From Phoenix dactylifera (lineage: Eukaryota > Streptophyta > Magnoliopsida > Arecales > Arecaceae): a stretch of 64,000 nucleotides of DNA. The stretch is taken from positions 35,761,360 to 35,825,359 of the forward strand of contig NC_052392.1 in the NCBI RefSeq assembly GCF_009389715.1. Reading direction: 5' to 3'. The notes beneath the pieces were generated by a model. The model was given only the letters and a program-made list of their open reading frames with translations. It searched no databases and had not been told where the DNA came from. A program made the translations under genes and the position numbers. Within the stretch, counting starts at the first letter, position 1; the number at the start of each line of letters is the position of its first letter. Of the stretch, positions 24,475-36,247 are shown piece after piece.

Positions 24475-24802
24475 GCCACCAAGGTGGTAGCACAGATAGA
24501 ACGGGGCTTTCTTTCCATCGAGTGGTCCAGGTTTGAAATGTGCGGGCGTCGATTAAATTTGGAGACCGGATGCTCCACGCCTGGACGCTTTCGATGGGAG
24601 CGCTACGAGTCTGCTGGTACCAATCGAGGTAGCGTTGGGTGACGTACTCACACGTGAGTAAGGAACCTAGTGGGGGGAACCTACGGGTCGGGGAGAGTAT
24701 GCGAAAACTTACAGCCTGTATCGAATATTCTCTGATGGAAGGGGGGTCAGTGGGGGCTTGAGGTTTCCTCTCCCCCCCTCCTATTTTTGACCAAAAAAAA
24801 AC
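24475..24802 (+). mobile_element. tRNA-type SINE with 11-bp target duplication
   Basis: It has an RNA polymerase III A-box-like motif (TGGTAGCACAGATAGAACGG, 24487-24506) and a B-box-like motif (GGTTTGAAATG, near 24530). The body is GC-rich and it ends with CCAAAAAAAAAC. It is flanked by identical 11-bp copies of AAAAGATTTTA (24464-24474 and 24803-24813). This is the standard structure of a plant SINE inserted by LINE machinery. The perfect duplication indicates a young insertion. Confidence 0.8.
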
Positions 24803-24813
24803 AAAAGATTTTA

Positions 24814-26266
24814 AACTCGGATGTGCATGTCAGCTCCTCTTTATTCTCTGTTTGAGCGAAAAAAAATATATATCCTTATTGTCTGTAATCATGGTAAATA
24901 ATAACCATTTGACAGTAATATTTAATTATAAATAAATTTAGACTAGGTTGAATTGGGCAAATGAGGGTTATTATTTTATCTTTTTTAACATGCCAAAGAT
25001 GCAGTTTAGATCCTCACATGTAATGCAGTGCTTTACAATTTGAACTCTGATGAGATACATGGGAAGACTCAGGGGCTTTACCCTTTACTATTCCAACTCT
25101 GATGAGATATGACCAAGGTTAAAATCCCTTGTTTCCATTATATCTCATCATAATTTGAATCATATAGCGGCAAATGATGTAATTATGTGGAGTGGGAACA
25201 TAAATTTTCACTCCGAAGATTACCTAACCACACTGCAGCAGAAATAAAGTGCTTCTAGAGAGGATCCACGATTGGCTACAAGGGCTTTTGAGTATTTGCC
25301 AAACAGACTCTCAATCCCAAGTTTCACTTCTTTTGAGTTTGGAATGGGACAGCATCATTGGGTTACGACTGTATACTGTGCCAGAACCGAAGCCGGCATC
25401 AAGTGGCGACATTCTAGCCCGAGCCAAGCTTGCCCTAAGCTTGGAATTTATTTTGCCAGCGCAGCCGAAGTTTGGCCCAATAGCCCAAATCTGAGCTCAC
25501 TAAGAATGAGGATAGGCTCCTTTGGATTCCCGGTTACTTTATCCAATCTACAATGTATATGGTTAATAGTTGGAAGAACTTAGTAGTGCAGAGGAAGACC
25601 TCTTTTTTAAGAGGGTAATTTTAGTTCCTAAAATTTCAGAAAAATCTGAATACTAGAAATCACCTTTCAAAAGGAATCTTGTGTACCAAATTCAACGGAT
25701 ACTCGAGCTGCCAAATGACTCTTTTATCTGAAAAATTTATATTGGACATATGATTTGAATTGCTTATACTATTCATAGCATTGATGTGCCTTATATATAA
25801 GTTGAGCCTCAAGATACAGTAGAATACAATAATAAAATCCTATGATTATAGAAAAGATACTAAGGATCATATATAGTATAATACAATAGCAAAATTCTAT
25901 GATTTCATACAAATACTAATTTTGAATACGACAATTAGATACTAAATTTTTGGAGATTGATTTGAACTGATATTCCAAGATTGTGCACGTAATATGTGGC
26001 AACTGTGATATCATACTAAGATTGCGTATGTAATATGTAGCAGCTGTGATATCTAATATCATATATGCTATAATAAGCGAAATTGTGCATGATTATAAGC
26101 TGTAATAATATCATATGCACAATTTGCTTTCTTTTAATATACAAGATAGAGGTTAAAAAAATAAACCGACATAAAAAGAAAGAACGATAATTGCATTTTT
26201 GAACAATTGATCCTAATTTTTGCCAATGTATAACAAGATTTCTCGTGAGATGTTCTTAGGACATTC
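24814..26266. other. Intergenic DNA without recognised gene
   Basis: AT-rich, with repeated short motifs of the type GTGATATCATAC and TAATATGTGGCAACTG between about 25990 and 26060 that look like a local imperfect duplication. The frames at 25249-25583 carry no domain I recognise. Confidence 0.35.
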
Positions 26267-26720
26267 TTTTTTTTTTTTTTTTTTTTTGAAGTATGGGGAG
26301 ACTGTGTGACAGAGCACCATGCAATCACCCAAATTTTATTGAAATAAAGCTCAAATATAGAAAGAGAGTTCCCAAAGAACATGCAAAGGGGAGAGCCACA
26401 AATAGGAAAGAAGATAACGTTGCTACATGAGTAAAGAGCAGGACATCTCTGTTAGAAGAAGATAAGGGCAGGAGGATCGCACTAGGAGTCCAATAAATCT
26501 GGAGAAGAAAGTAGTCCAAGCTTAAGTAGAATGCTTTGATCTTTTCCCAGACCTTGATAGAGCCGAGTAGTTCCTTGTGGCTGCAAAGGATCGACCAATT
26601 ATTAAAGAGATGTAAACTTTGTAATAGCTGTAGCAGAAAAGAGAGGAGCTTTTATGAAGAAAAATCTTATATATTTCTCTCGTTCTAGTATGACTAACTA
26701 AAGGTAGCAATAAAGGATAC
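26267..26720 (-). mobile_element. LINE 3' end with poly(A) tail
   Basis: A run of 21 T (26267-26287) is the poly(A) tail of a minus-strand element. The adjacent sequence, read on the minus strand, has AGCTTTATTTCAATAAAATT and resembles the 3' UTR of plant L1-type LINEs. The protein part is not clear in this piece. Confidence 0.5.
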
Positions 26721-27335
26721 AGATCTCTAGGAAAGTACTTTCCGCCATCTGGGATGGTCTTTGTTCTCGACTTAGGGCCCCTTTACTGGATTATGCTCTT
26801 ATTGAAGATAACAGCAATCAACTGATCTGCAGCTCTTGGTTGTTGGAATCTTCTGTTTCTCCATTTGGTTCATAAATCCTTCAAAATATGGAAGAAGCAA
26901 AATGCTCGGATTTTTTTAAAGAAATCAAGTTCTCTTTATTATGTTTTACAGAAAATCTTATCAACCTTTTTTAGCTAGAAGCAACTATATTCAGAGAAAC
27001 TGCTAGATCCTCATTTCAAACTTTGGAATAACCTCGCAACATTGGCGTTGCACATTGAGGGACATTGATTTATCTTATTTAGAAAAATATTGACTCATAT
27101 TAGAATACTGAGCTTATATAGTTGCACATTGAAGATAAAGAGATCCTTCAAATCACTTATAAGATTGTTCAGTTTGTTGAATAATTTAACAAGTCTAGTT
27201 ATATGCCACTATCTTTTGTAAAATAATTTTATGACTTTTTTGTATTTTTCTTTCGTGCAAATCTTTTGTAAATAGTTTCTATAACTTTTTTCTTTTCTAA
27301 CCGCATAGCTTTGCCTCCCTCTTTATCAAAAAAAA
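26721..27335 (+). mobile_element. Possible plus-strand LINE 3' remnant
   Basis: A degraded plus-strand frame includes WKKQNARIF, similar to the end of the zinc-binding reverse transcriptase region of plant LINEs. It is followed by a 3'-UTR-like sequence (GCCTCCCTCTTTATC) and nine A (27327-27335). It is heavily decayed, and its borders with the two minus-strand LINE pieces are inferred. Confidence 0.35.
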
Positions 27336-27393
27336 ATTATCTAGAGTAGAGCTAAGCTGAAAATTAGCCAACAAGGATAGTAAATTATCCAAT

Positions 27394-28530
27394 TCAGCCT
27401 AGCTTGAGGAGTGAGGGGAGAAGAGCATCTACAGTTCCAGCATTGAGATCTTGAGTTGAAGAATGAAGCAAGTTTCTCTCATTCAGAATGATAGGCCTGA
27501 AATAAATTTGGAAAGAATTCGTTCCAAGGAGAGTCCATGATCTAGCGGCCATTCTAAAATAGAGTATCCATAGCATTTCCAGCAATATATTTAGATCTAT
27601 TCCAAAAAGAGGGCAAGCAACAGATAATATCTCGCCGTAAGTCGGAGTACCTTCTTTTATGTTTCCAGCAACGAGAGAGCCCAACTTTTTCAAAGTAAAT
27701 TAAAGATAATAGCCTTCTCCAAAAGTCTGGTTCTTTTCTTGAGGAACCACTAACCATATTTGGAAACCAGTGCATGGTTGAAATCTCTGAGATTTTCGAT
27801 AATGAGACCCCCTTCTTCTCTAGCCATGCAAACTTTGTCGCAGTGGATCTTGCAAAAGATCCCTTCAGCATTATCAGAGCTCTTCCAAAGGATGGATCTT
27901 CTCGAGAGAGAATTTTTTTGATAGCCCATGCTGGAAGTCTGAAAAGGGACATATAACAATGGGCAGAGCGGGGAGGATGGCATTTATAAGGGTCACCTAG
28001 CCCCCATTCTAAATCGAGATTTCAACTCCCTTTTGGCTACCAGGGGAAGCCAATCAAATTTGGAGAGTCGATTAGGCTTTAGAGAGAGGCCAAAATAAGA
28101 TATAGGAAGGGAGGGCCTAAGAAGGCTATCGACGTCTTTTGAAAGTTGATGGACAGACCTGAAACTAATCCAAAACGGTAGAGAGCTATCTTGAGGACAA
28201 AAAATATTCTTCTTTTGCTTTAGAAGGTATAGCAAAGATAAGTATGTCATCAACAAATTGAAGTATCTTGATCCCACCAATGGTCCAAATTAAGGACTCC
28301 AAGCCCTTCAAAAAGATTGAAGTGAGCTTCTCTATTTAACAGTCTGCTGAGAGGACCAATTGTGAGTATGAAAGGGTATGGGGAGAGGGGGTTGCCCTGT
28401 CTAAGGCTGCATTTACAAGAGAGGATCATAAAATTTTCCAACAAAAACTTTCTCAATGGTAAGCCATTCAACAAACCATCTTCCCATATTATTTCATTGC
28501 CATTACCCCACCTGAACTTAAGGCAGTTTA
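27394..28530 (-). pseudogene. Broken LINE reverse transcriptase
   Basis: Read from high to low coordinates on the minus strand, successive frames match the C-terminal half of an L1-type plant reverse transcriptase. They are: LRQGNPLSPYPFILTIGPLS (palm region, near 28400), FGLSLKPNRLSKFDWLPLVA (near 28050), FRLPAWAIKKI followed by the ILWKSSDNAEGIFCKIH region (near 27900), and LRDFNHALVSKYG (near 27760). At least three frame changes separate them, so the copy is dead. It is truncated on both sides. Confidence 0.75.
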
Positions 28531-28805
28531 GACGTAGAGGTCGGCCAAAGGTCACAATATGCCTTCGAGGTGGCAAAGTGGTGGTCGCTATAGTCGAATG
28601 GTGATGGCTCCAATATTGGCCGCTTTCCGGTGGGGCACTTTTTGATGCCTAAGTCAAACAGACTCTCAAGAGCAGCGAAAGTCTTGTGAGAGCGGTAGAG
28701 CGACAACATAAGAGCGTATGAGAGCTTGAGAGCACTTACTAAAGGATCTTCCGAGAATAGTTTATATAGGTGAGGGTCGGGCTCGTTGCCGAGAAATTTG
28801 AGCAT
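28518..28805 (-). other. Unidentified coding-looking frame
   Basis: A 95-codon minus-strand frame with protein-like composition (DPLVSALKLSYALMLSLYRS, then LFDLGIKKCPTGKRP). I do not recognise it. It abuts the LINE reverse transcriptase piece on one side and the annexin-like piece (opposite strand) on the other, so it may be another captured or decayed fragment. Confidence 0.2.
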
Positions 28806-28893
28806 GCGAATAGACCACTTAGAGTTGCCCGTTACATGTGATAAAGGTCATGCGCGGGCATTTGGCCTGCACATCATGCTCCATGCATCTCGC

Positions 28894-29055
28894 TAGCAAT
28901 GCTAGATCCATGATTCCTATGCCCGTGGCTACGGTGAGGATCTTCTCAAAACCCTTGAAAAGGAGCTCATTCGGGACTTCAAGAAAGCCATGCTATTGTG
29001 AGTGCTGGACTTTCGAAGAGGGATGTCGTGTTGGCCAATGAAGCATTGAAGTAGT
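28894..29055 (+). pseudogene. Annexin-like pseudogene fragment
   Basis: The plus-strand frame reads SYARGYGEDLLKTLEKELIR, then DFKKAMLL, a TGA stop, VLDF, and, after one or two frame changes, DVVLANEALK with a further stop. This matches the core of an annexin repeat in plant annexins (a Y...YGEDLLK.LEKEL..DF.....LWVLDP...D..LANEA pattern). Only one repeat or less is present, with in-frame stops, so it cannot be functional. No introns or other annexin repeats were found nearby. The following sequence to 29420 has codon-like composition, but I could not assign it. Confidence 0.55.
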
Positions 29056-29119
29056 CTTTTGGAAAATGCTCGTTGATTAAGATCACCAGGGTGAAGACTC
29101 TTGTCGCCGCTAGCACAAG

Positions 29120-31585
29120 CGTTAGAAGGAGTTCGAGGCTATTATAGCCTTCCACCTGGGCATCGCCACCCCTAAAAAGCGCAGCATCAAGTTCAACGAA
29201 ATGAACCTCTCCTTCTCACCCTTCGATTAGGAGGAATCCAATGACACATTCAGCATCATCAGCACTCTCCATGGGGAGGCGGCACTCCTCTTAGGTTGAG
29301 GCCTCCACGCTGACATCAACTATCAGAACCAGAAGAAGCACCACGTTGTCGTTAGCCTCTCCTATCTAGTGATCCGACGCCGCTATCTACCTCTCTACGT
29401 GTAGAGATCCTATGCCGCTATCCGCCTCTCTCCGCCAAGTGGTTTCGCGCTGCTAGCTACGCTTGAACTTCGGTCTCTAAGCCCTTGTGAGGAAGAAGGC
29501 GAGCAGAACGGACTCACCAAAATCCTAGTATTTTTAACAAGAATGATATTTGGATCAGAGGTAAGAGATGAAGATGGCGCTAGAGTGATCGATGTAGGAA
29601 TGGCCAAGGTTGATGGCTATGTCGTAGGTCGAGGCATGAAAAAAAGTGTTCCTAAAAATCCTGATATTTTTTTGAAATATAACTCTTCAAAAAGTAAGTC
29701 CAAATTAGATATATATGTAGGCCATAGCTGTATGAGAAATGTAAATATAGATAAAATGAATCTATTCACGTGTAAGGAGTGGCAATATCTACACTGCTAA
29801 AAGAAGAAAGTATTAGAAGGGAAATACCTTCTCTTTCTCAAAAATCTAGAAAAAAGAATTTCTTTTCATTAATAAAATTTTGAAATCAAAATTATTAAAT
29901 ATATTTTATTAATAATATATTTTTATTTAATTTTTTAAATTATTTTTTATTATATAAATTTATATTTAAATTTTTATTATCTTCTCGGCGTATCTTGCCG
30001 TCTTACGTTGAATCCAAAGGTCCCAAGATCCTTTAATCTTAGCCGCCACGGTCCCATCAAGAAAGCGTTCTTATGTTTCTAGCTCGTCCTCGGCTTGATC
30101 TTCGAAGCAGCTTCCGCGAATTCTCGGCAAAAGGATAGCGCACAAGAAGAGATCGACGGATTCCTACCCATCCCTACAAAAAACACATGGCCCATAGATC
30201 GATCCGATTCCTCCCGAATGGAGCTTCTTTTTTAAGAGCCAAACCAAGTGAAGAGTTTCAGCTTTCCGGATGCATGAAAATATTTCCCTCTTTGCCGGCT
30301 TTCACATAAATAACACATGATCAAGTACTAAGTAGTAGTCATCAAACTCTTGCTTGGAGGAGGAAAATTGTGCCATGCGGTACTACTTTTGTGTGGCTCC
30401 CTCTTTTTTAACTCTGGAATATGGAATGAGGTGGGACCCTCTTGCAGTCCTTCTGTGGCACCTAGGGCAACATTATCCTTGTAAACTCGACAACCAAGCA
30501 TCTCGGTACGCAGCTGGATATCATATCATTGGCTTTGACATCATGTTTCTCTATTTCTGGTCCACTGGATACCATATTGTTACGATCGCATGCCCAAGAT
30601 AATGGTAAACAAAAACACAGGTCGAGTACACCGATTACTCTGTATACTAGACTTACACATAATACAAGAATAAAGAAAATACCGAAGGAGAGGAGTTCAT
30701 ATAAGTGGATTATAGGATAAGAGAGACATCAAGTTGGGGAGTAGAGGAGACAATAAAAATATCATCAATACTTGTTGTAAGTGATAAGACAGAACTTGCC
30801 ATGTCCAAGATTCAATGGACCGCTTCGGTAGGAGCCAAGATCAATCGCTAGCCTCATACAACTCGTGGTCCTATTTGCAAAGATCTACTTGATCACGTCC
30901 TTTGAATAAGATTTTAACAAGAAGCTCAACCTTCCAAGTCCAAACAAGATTTTACATCAAGCTCCACCATCCAAGTCCAAATGGAGCATGAATCATGCAA
31001 TGCACCGACGGACCGCACCATAGAATACCGTGCAGCTTTTAATGGCCAACAACTGAGATAAGAGAGCCATCAAACAAGATGGTCTATATTATGTCAAATA
31101 CAATGCGCATTATTTGATGGCTGTCCATTTTTTCAGCAGTGGTCCATCGTTTGATGCACAGCACCCTCCACGTAAGCTGCACCATAGGTTCCGCTTGTTA
31201 AAAGGACAAAGTCTCGGCAGCAGTTTCCAACTGGAGCATCGAATGGGACTTTGCATTATTTTCAACGAGATTTTATTCCTCCATGAACTGTTGCCTAACA
31301 CGCAACGTATGCTCAAATACCAAGGCGATAAGAAGTCACGAAGCAACGAGAGCGAACCATCTAGTGAGTCTTCGAAAACACATGGAAAATGCCTGCTTGG
31401 TTATAGAGGACATGCACAGAAAAGACACAATCCATTTACGTCAATAAACCTAAACCTTGACCTCGAAATAAATAAATCAATAGATAAATAAATTCAACAC
31501 TCCTTGGTAACAATTTAAGAAGCCACCCAACCCAACCCACCCATGCACAATACTGTCCCAAGGTGCCATTCTTTGTTGCAGGACT
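29120..31585. other. Intergenic region upstream of the first DUF247 gene
   Basis: It contains a very AT-rich block (29870-29985), a GC-richer block (29990-30240) without a recognisable frame, and a small inverted repeat (AGCCATCAAAC near 31066 and TTTGATGGCT near 31113). No TATA box stands out before the ATG at 31586. No gene is supported. Confidence 0.35.
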
Positions 31586-34500
31586 ATGGTTTCTAGCGAC
31601 AACTCAATTGCCTCTTCCAATGGTTCTCTCCTCTTTGACGAGCGCCGATGGGTGACCCAAATTTGTAGCACCCTTGAAGAGGAGGTCGAAGAGGGTGTCC
31701 AAATCCCCGTCTCGGTCTTCAGCGTCCCCAAGACATTGCTCTCCATCAAGCCGGAAGCCTACATCCCCGAGCTCTTCGCACTCGGACCATACCACCACTG
31801 GCACCCCCAGCTCTACGAGATGGAGCGCTATAAACTTGCCACCGCCAAGAGGACACAGAAGCAGCTCCAAAGCATCAAACTCCGACAACTTGTCGAGTAC
31901 TTCATTAAAAAAGAGCACACGATTAGATCCCACTACCATAGGTCTCCTCTACTCTTCTATTAGCCTCTTAGCTAGGGTGACGAGTTGTTTATTTCAATGC
32001 CTAATCATTTATATTTGAGCATGTTAGCTATTTACAAAATTGTTAGAAAAATATTTATTTTTCTATCCATAGATTCCAAAACAAATTTTATAATTCGCAT
32101 ACATGGCATGATCCCAAAAATTCTTTCATCTTCAGAACTAGTGCTCCAAATAGTGGAAAATAATATCTACAACCGGCTAAGTTTTCTAGTATACCCGACA
32201 TGTAGGACCAAAGAATGTATTTCTAGACCTATACCGTCATATCAGGAGATACACTGTCGTCATAGAATTCAAGAACCACATTAAGACCCTGTTTGAGGAT
32301 AATAAATTGAGATTCATACATCCCAAGAGACATGGTTTTTCCACCTCTTACACAAGGACACTAATTCGACACTGTTCCCTGTAATGTATTAGCACTAACT
32401 TGTATACTAGATTCAAATCCCACACCCGAGCACATAGCCTTATCATTTTCCAAAACAATAAAGACATGTATTCTTATTTTCTAGAAAGAATTAATATAAA
32501 ACCAAAAAAAAAACCATTTTAAAATTCATTTTCGAAACCATAAATCTAATAATCTTCCACTTGGTTTCAAAATAAAGATATATACACATACTATTCAAAA
32601 CAAAAGCTTTGATAACGGGTATTATCTCAAACACTCTAGTATATACTGATATAGTTAACTTGGGCCAACACAATATATATACTTTTAGATTAGACACTAG
32701 GGATCAAATTGGTACATGTTAAAACAAAATGGTCCACCGTTCATATATATCACATCCTTCATCCCCGTCTTTGAAGAAAGCTATCGTATCCACGCTACTT
32801 CGTAGTAGTGGCCTCGCTTGGTGAAAGTGGATACTAAATTGTTTCTTCCTTAGCCACCATTCCAACTTGAGTATTAGCCACTAAGGAAATATTCCCCAAA
32901 CATTCCATAGGCCTGAACAATTTAAATCCAACCCTCACCCCCTATCACACTCTTTTATATACACCTACAAGTGTATACCTAATAAAGAAGTTGGACCTCA
33001 AGGCGTACCTATGAGCACTGACAAATATCCATTCCATTAATAACTAGTTATACAACAATAAATAGTAATAACACATATCACCATATATGCATTTCATGGA
33101 ATTATTATTGATGTTCAGAAAAATCATTATACTTCAATCTCATAATACATCAATAACAGATTAAGTCCATATTCATATATGATAATTAAAAACATAGACA
33201 TTAAGACATTTAGCGAATGGATCTACCAAGTTATCTTTAGATGACACTTTCTAAACAACAACTTCTTGCTTTTTTATTATAGCTCTAACATAGTGATATT
33301 TCTCTTCAATATATTTTGCTTTCGGGTGACACTTACGATCCTTGGTAATAGTAATTCTAGAAGCGTTCTAGTAGAGAATCACTATAGGCCGCGCCACATA
33401 TATATGGAATTACCTTAAGATTTTTTAGAAGCTTCCTGAGATACACAGCCTCCTTCATTTGTAAATTAATAGCTACAAATTCAGCCTCCATTGTGGATTG
33501 TGCTATAAAGTCTTAATGTTTTTTGTTTTTCCAGGAAATTACACCACCACTGAACATGCAAACAAATCCATACGTAGATTTTCTAGTATCTGCCCAACTT
33601 TGAAAGTCAAAATTAGAGTAGCCAATGCAACCAATTGCAACTCATCAACCTGACATGTCAAGGCATATGACTTGGTCCACCTCAAATAAGACAGAACCTA
33701 TTTGACTCCCTCCTAGTGACTGTTCTTAGGATTTGATTAGAATCTGCTAAGAACACCCACAACATACGTAAGATCGGCCTTGTACACATTGAGGCATACA
33801 TAAAGTTTCCTACAACTGAAGCATATGGAAACTTAGATTTATCAAGATTATCCTTAGGTGAACTAGGACAATCTTTCTTAATTTGTTTAACATCAATCAA
33901 ACTTAAATCAGGGCAAGGGTGATTTAACATACCTCCTTGAGACACTAAGTTTTCTTTGTGCTTTGTCCTTGATGATTTTGATGCTGAGGATATATGAATC
34001 TTTACCGAGATCTTTCATAGCAAACGTCTGGAATAGCCAGCTTTTAATCTCCATTAGAAGGTTCACATCATTACCTGATAGAAGAATATCATCAAAATAT
34101 AAAGCAAGAATAACAATCTTGATCCCTCTATTTTACATATTTTATTTTCATTTCTAGCTTCAATGAAATCTATAGGCCGCTCCATGTAAATATCATCAGT
34201 AAGATCCCTGTATAAAAAATCTTTCCCTATCAATCTAGCCTTAAATGTTTCAACTTTCCCCTCGGCATTCCTCTTTCTTGTAAATATCCACTTATATTTC
34301 ACTAGGTTAACTGATTCACGTGCATCTACAATTTTTCACACTTTATTCTCGTGTATTGAATTGATTTCTTCTTCCATTGCTAATTTCTACTTTTCGGCAA
34401 TTACGTTTGTAATAGATTCTTTATAAGACTTTGAATTTGAGATGTCCTCATCTAATCCTATCTGCTCAAAAATATCACCTACAAATATATAGAACTCAGA

Positions 34501-36210
34501 AAGGGGAAAAATTGAACTTTGTTTCCTTTCTCTAGTTCCCTTTCATATAGGCGCAAGGTGTTCCTTTATGTTATGAGAAGTGACTTGAGCTTGGTCAATA
34601 GGGTTCGAAGAAATTTCAAATGGAAGAAAGTCACTGACTTCTTCAAGATATAACTTTTCACCAAGACATTCACCATGATCAAATCTATTCTCAATGAATT
34701 TCACATGCCTACTTTTAGTAATGGTCTTATCCACTTGATCAAATAATCTATATCCCTTTGAAAAATCAGGATAACAAATAAACAAGCATCTCTTTGTTAT
34801 GGACCTAAGTTTATTTCTGCTAGGATCGAGAATGAGAATATGAGAAACACAACCCCAAATTCTCATATAATTTAACTTAGGTTTCCTTCCACACCAAAGT
34901 TCATAGGGAGTCTTTTCAACAGACTTCGAAGGTGCTCTATTTAGGACATGAGCTGTAATGAAAAGTGTTTCACCCCAAAAAGAAGTAGGTAAATTTGCAA
35001 AGGCTAACATTGACCTCACCATATCGAGCAAAGTCCTATTCTTAGCAACTGCATTCAATTTTAGCTGAAGTATAGAAATTTTCTATATACTTACAGGATT
35101 TCGTAAGGGATTAATAATGGTGGAGGCTTTAGTCTTCTTGTCTAGATTCATTCTATGATACTAATTTATCTACCATAGCAACCATATCATTAACATATTT
35201 TCTCAGATCAGCCTCTTCTTCACGTTTAGCTCTCTAGAGCCATTTCTATAAGTTATTCAAATGAGCATTAGACTTATATTGATATTTTGCCTCCAATTTG
35301 TCCAATATCTCCTTGGTAGTCTTAGTATAACAATAAGTAATACAGAGGGCTTTGCTCAGTCCATTAAGGACATAAGACTTAAAAACATCATTGGCTAATT
35401 TCTAGTTCTTGTACTTGCTTAGATCTTCCCCATATTTGGCTATCTCTGCTTGATTAGTTACTAATTGAGATTTGCTAGGAAGCTGATCAACATATATAGT
35501 ATCCTTATACCTATAACACCCTAAAAGCATATCAATCCTTTATTTCCAATCCATATTATTAGTATACCATCTGATACATCAAATTTTAGGATATCAGCAA
35601 ATGCAGATCCACCACTTGGTACAGACAAAGAAATTCATGTTAACCATAAACATACACAATTACATTTACATACTTTTGTGGCATCCACAACATTCATTTA
35701 CCCATTGGGGATTCCCGAATATCACTGGAACATCATAAGAACATGATATATTAATTTACACTTATTCATCCTATTTTTATTATACAATCTGCATTACCTG
35801 TTAGGGATTTTGCAAATCATATAATTAACAAATAAAATTTTTAATCGGAAAATTGATAGGTTACAAGATACACAAAATGCATTACTTGTCATGGATTTTG
35901 CAATTAGTATTATTAACATATCCACAAGCTAAAATCCACATAAAGTAAATAAGATTATGTTACATCAAGAGGAGAATAATTAGGAGTGAAAAGCTAAAAT
36001 ACCACATAACAAAATATCTCAAAGAAGGCTAATTACAGGGGGCAAATGTATCATGCTGAAGCATAGCTTTGCCATGGTAGTAATGCTAGTGTTAGGTACT
36101 GATCCTTGATATGCATATGGGGTGTTGGCTAATCATAAACACTAACAACAATGCATATATATATATGTATATATGTATGTATGTATGTATATATGTATGT
36201 ATGTATGTAT

Positions 36211-36247
<37 letters not shown>

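Noticed and set aside
31114-31491. 125-codon frame upstream of DUF247 copy 1
   Set aside because: No domain, no homologous frame upstream of copy 2, and weak composition. It is treated as chance.
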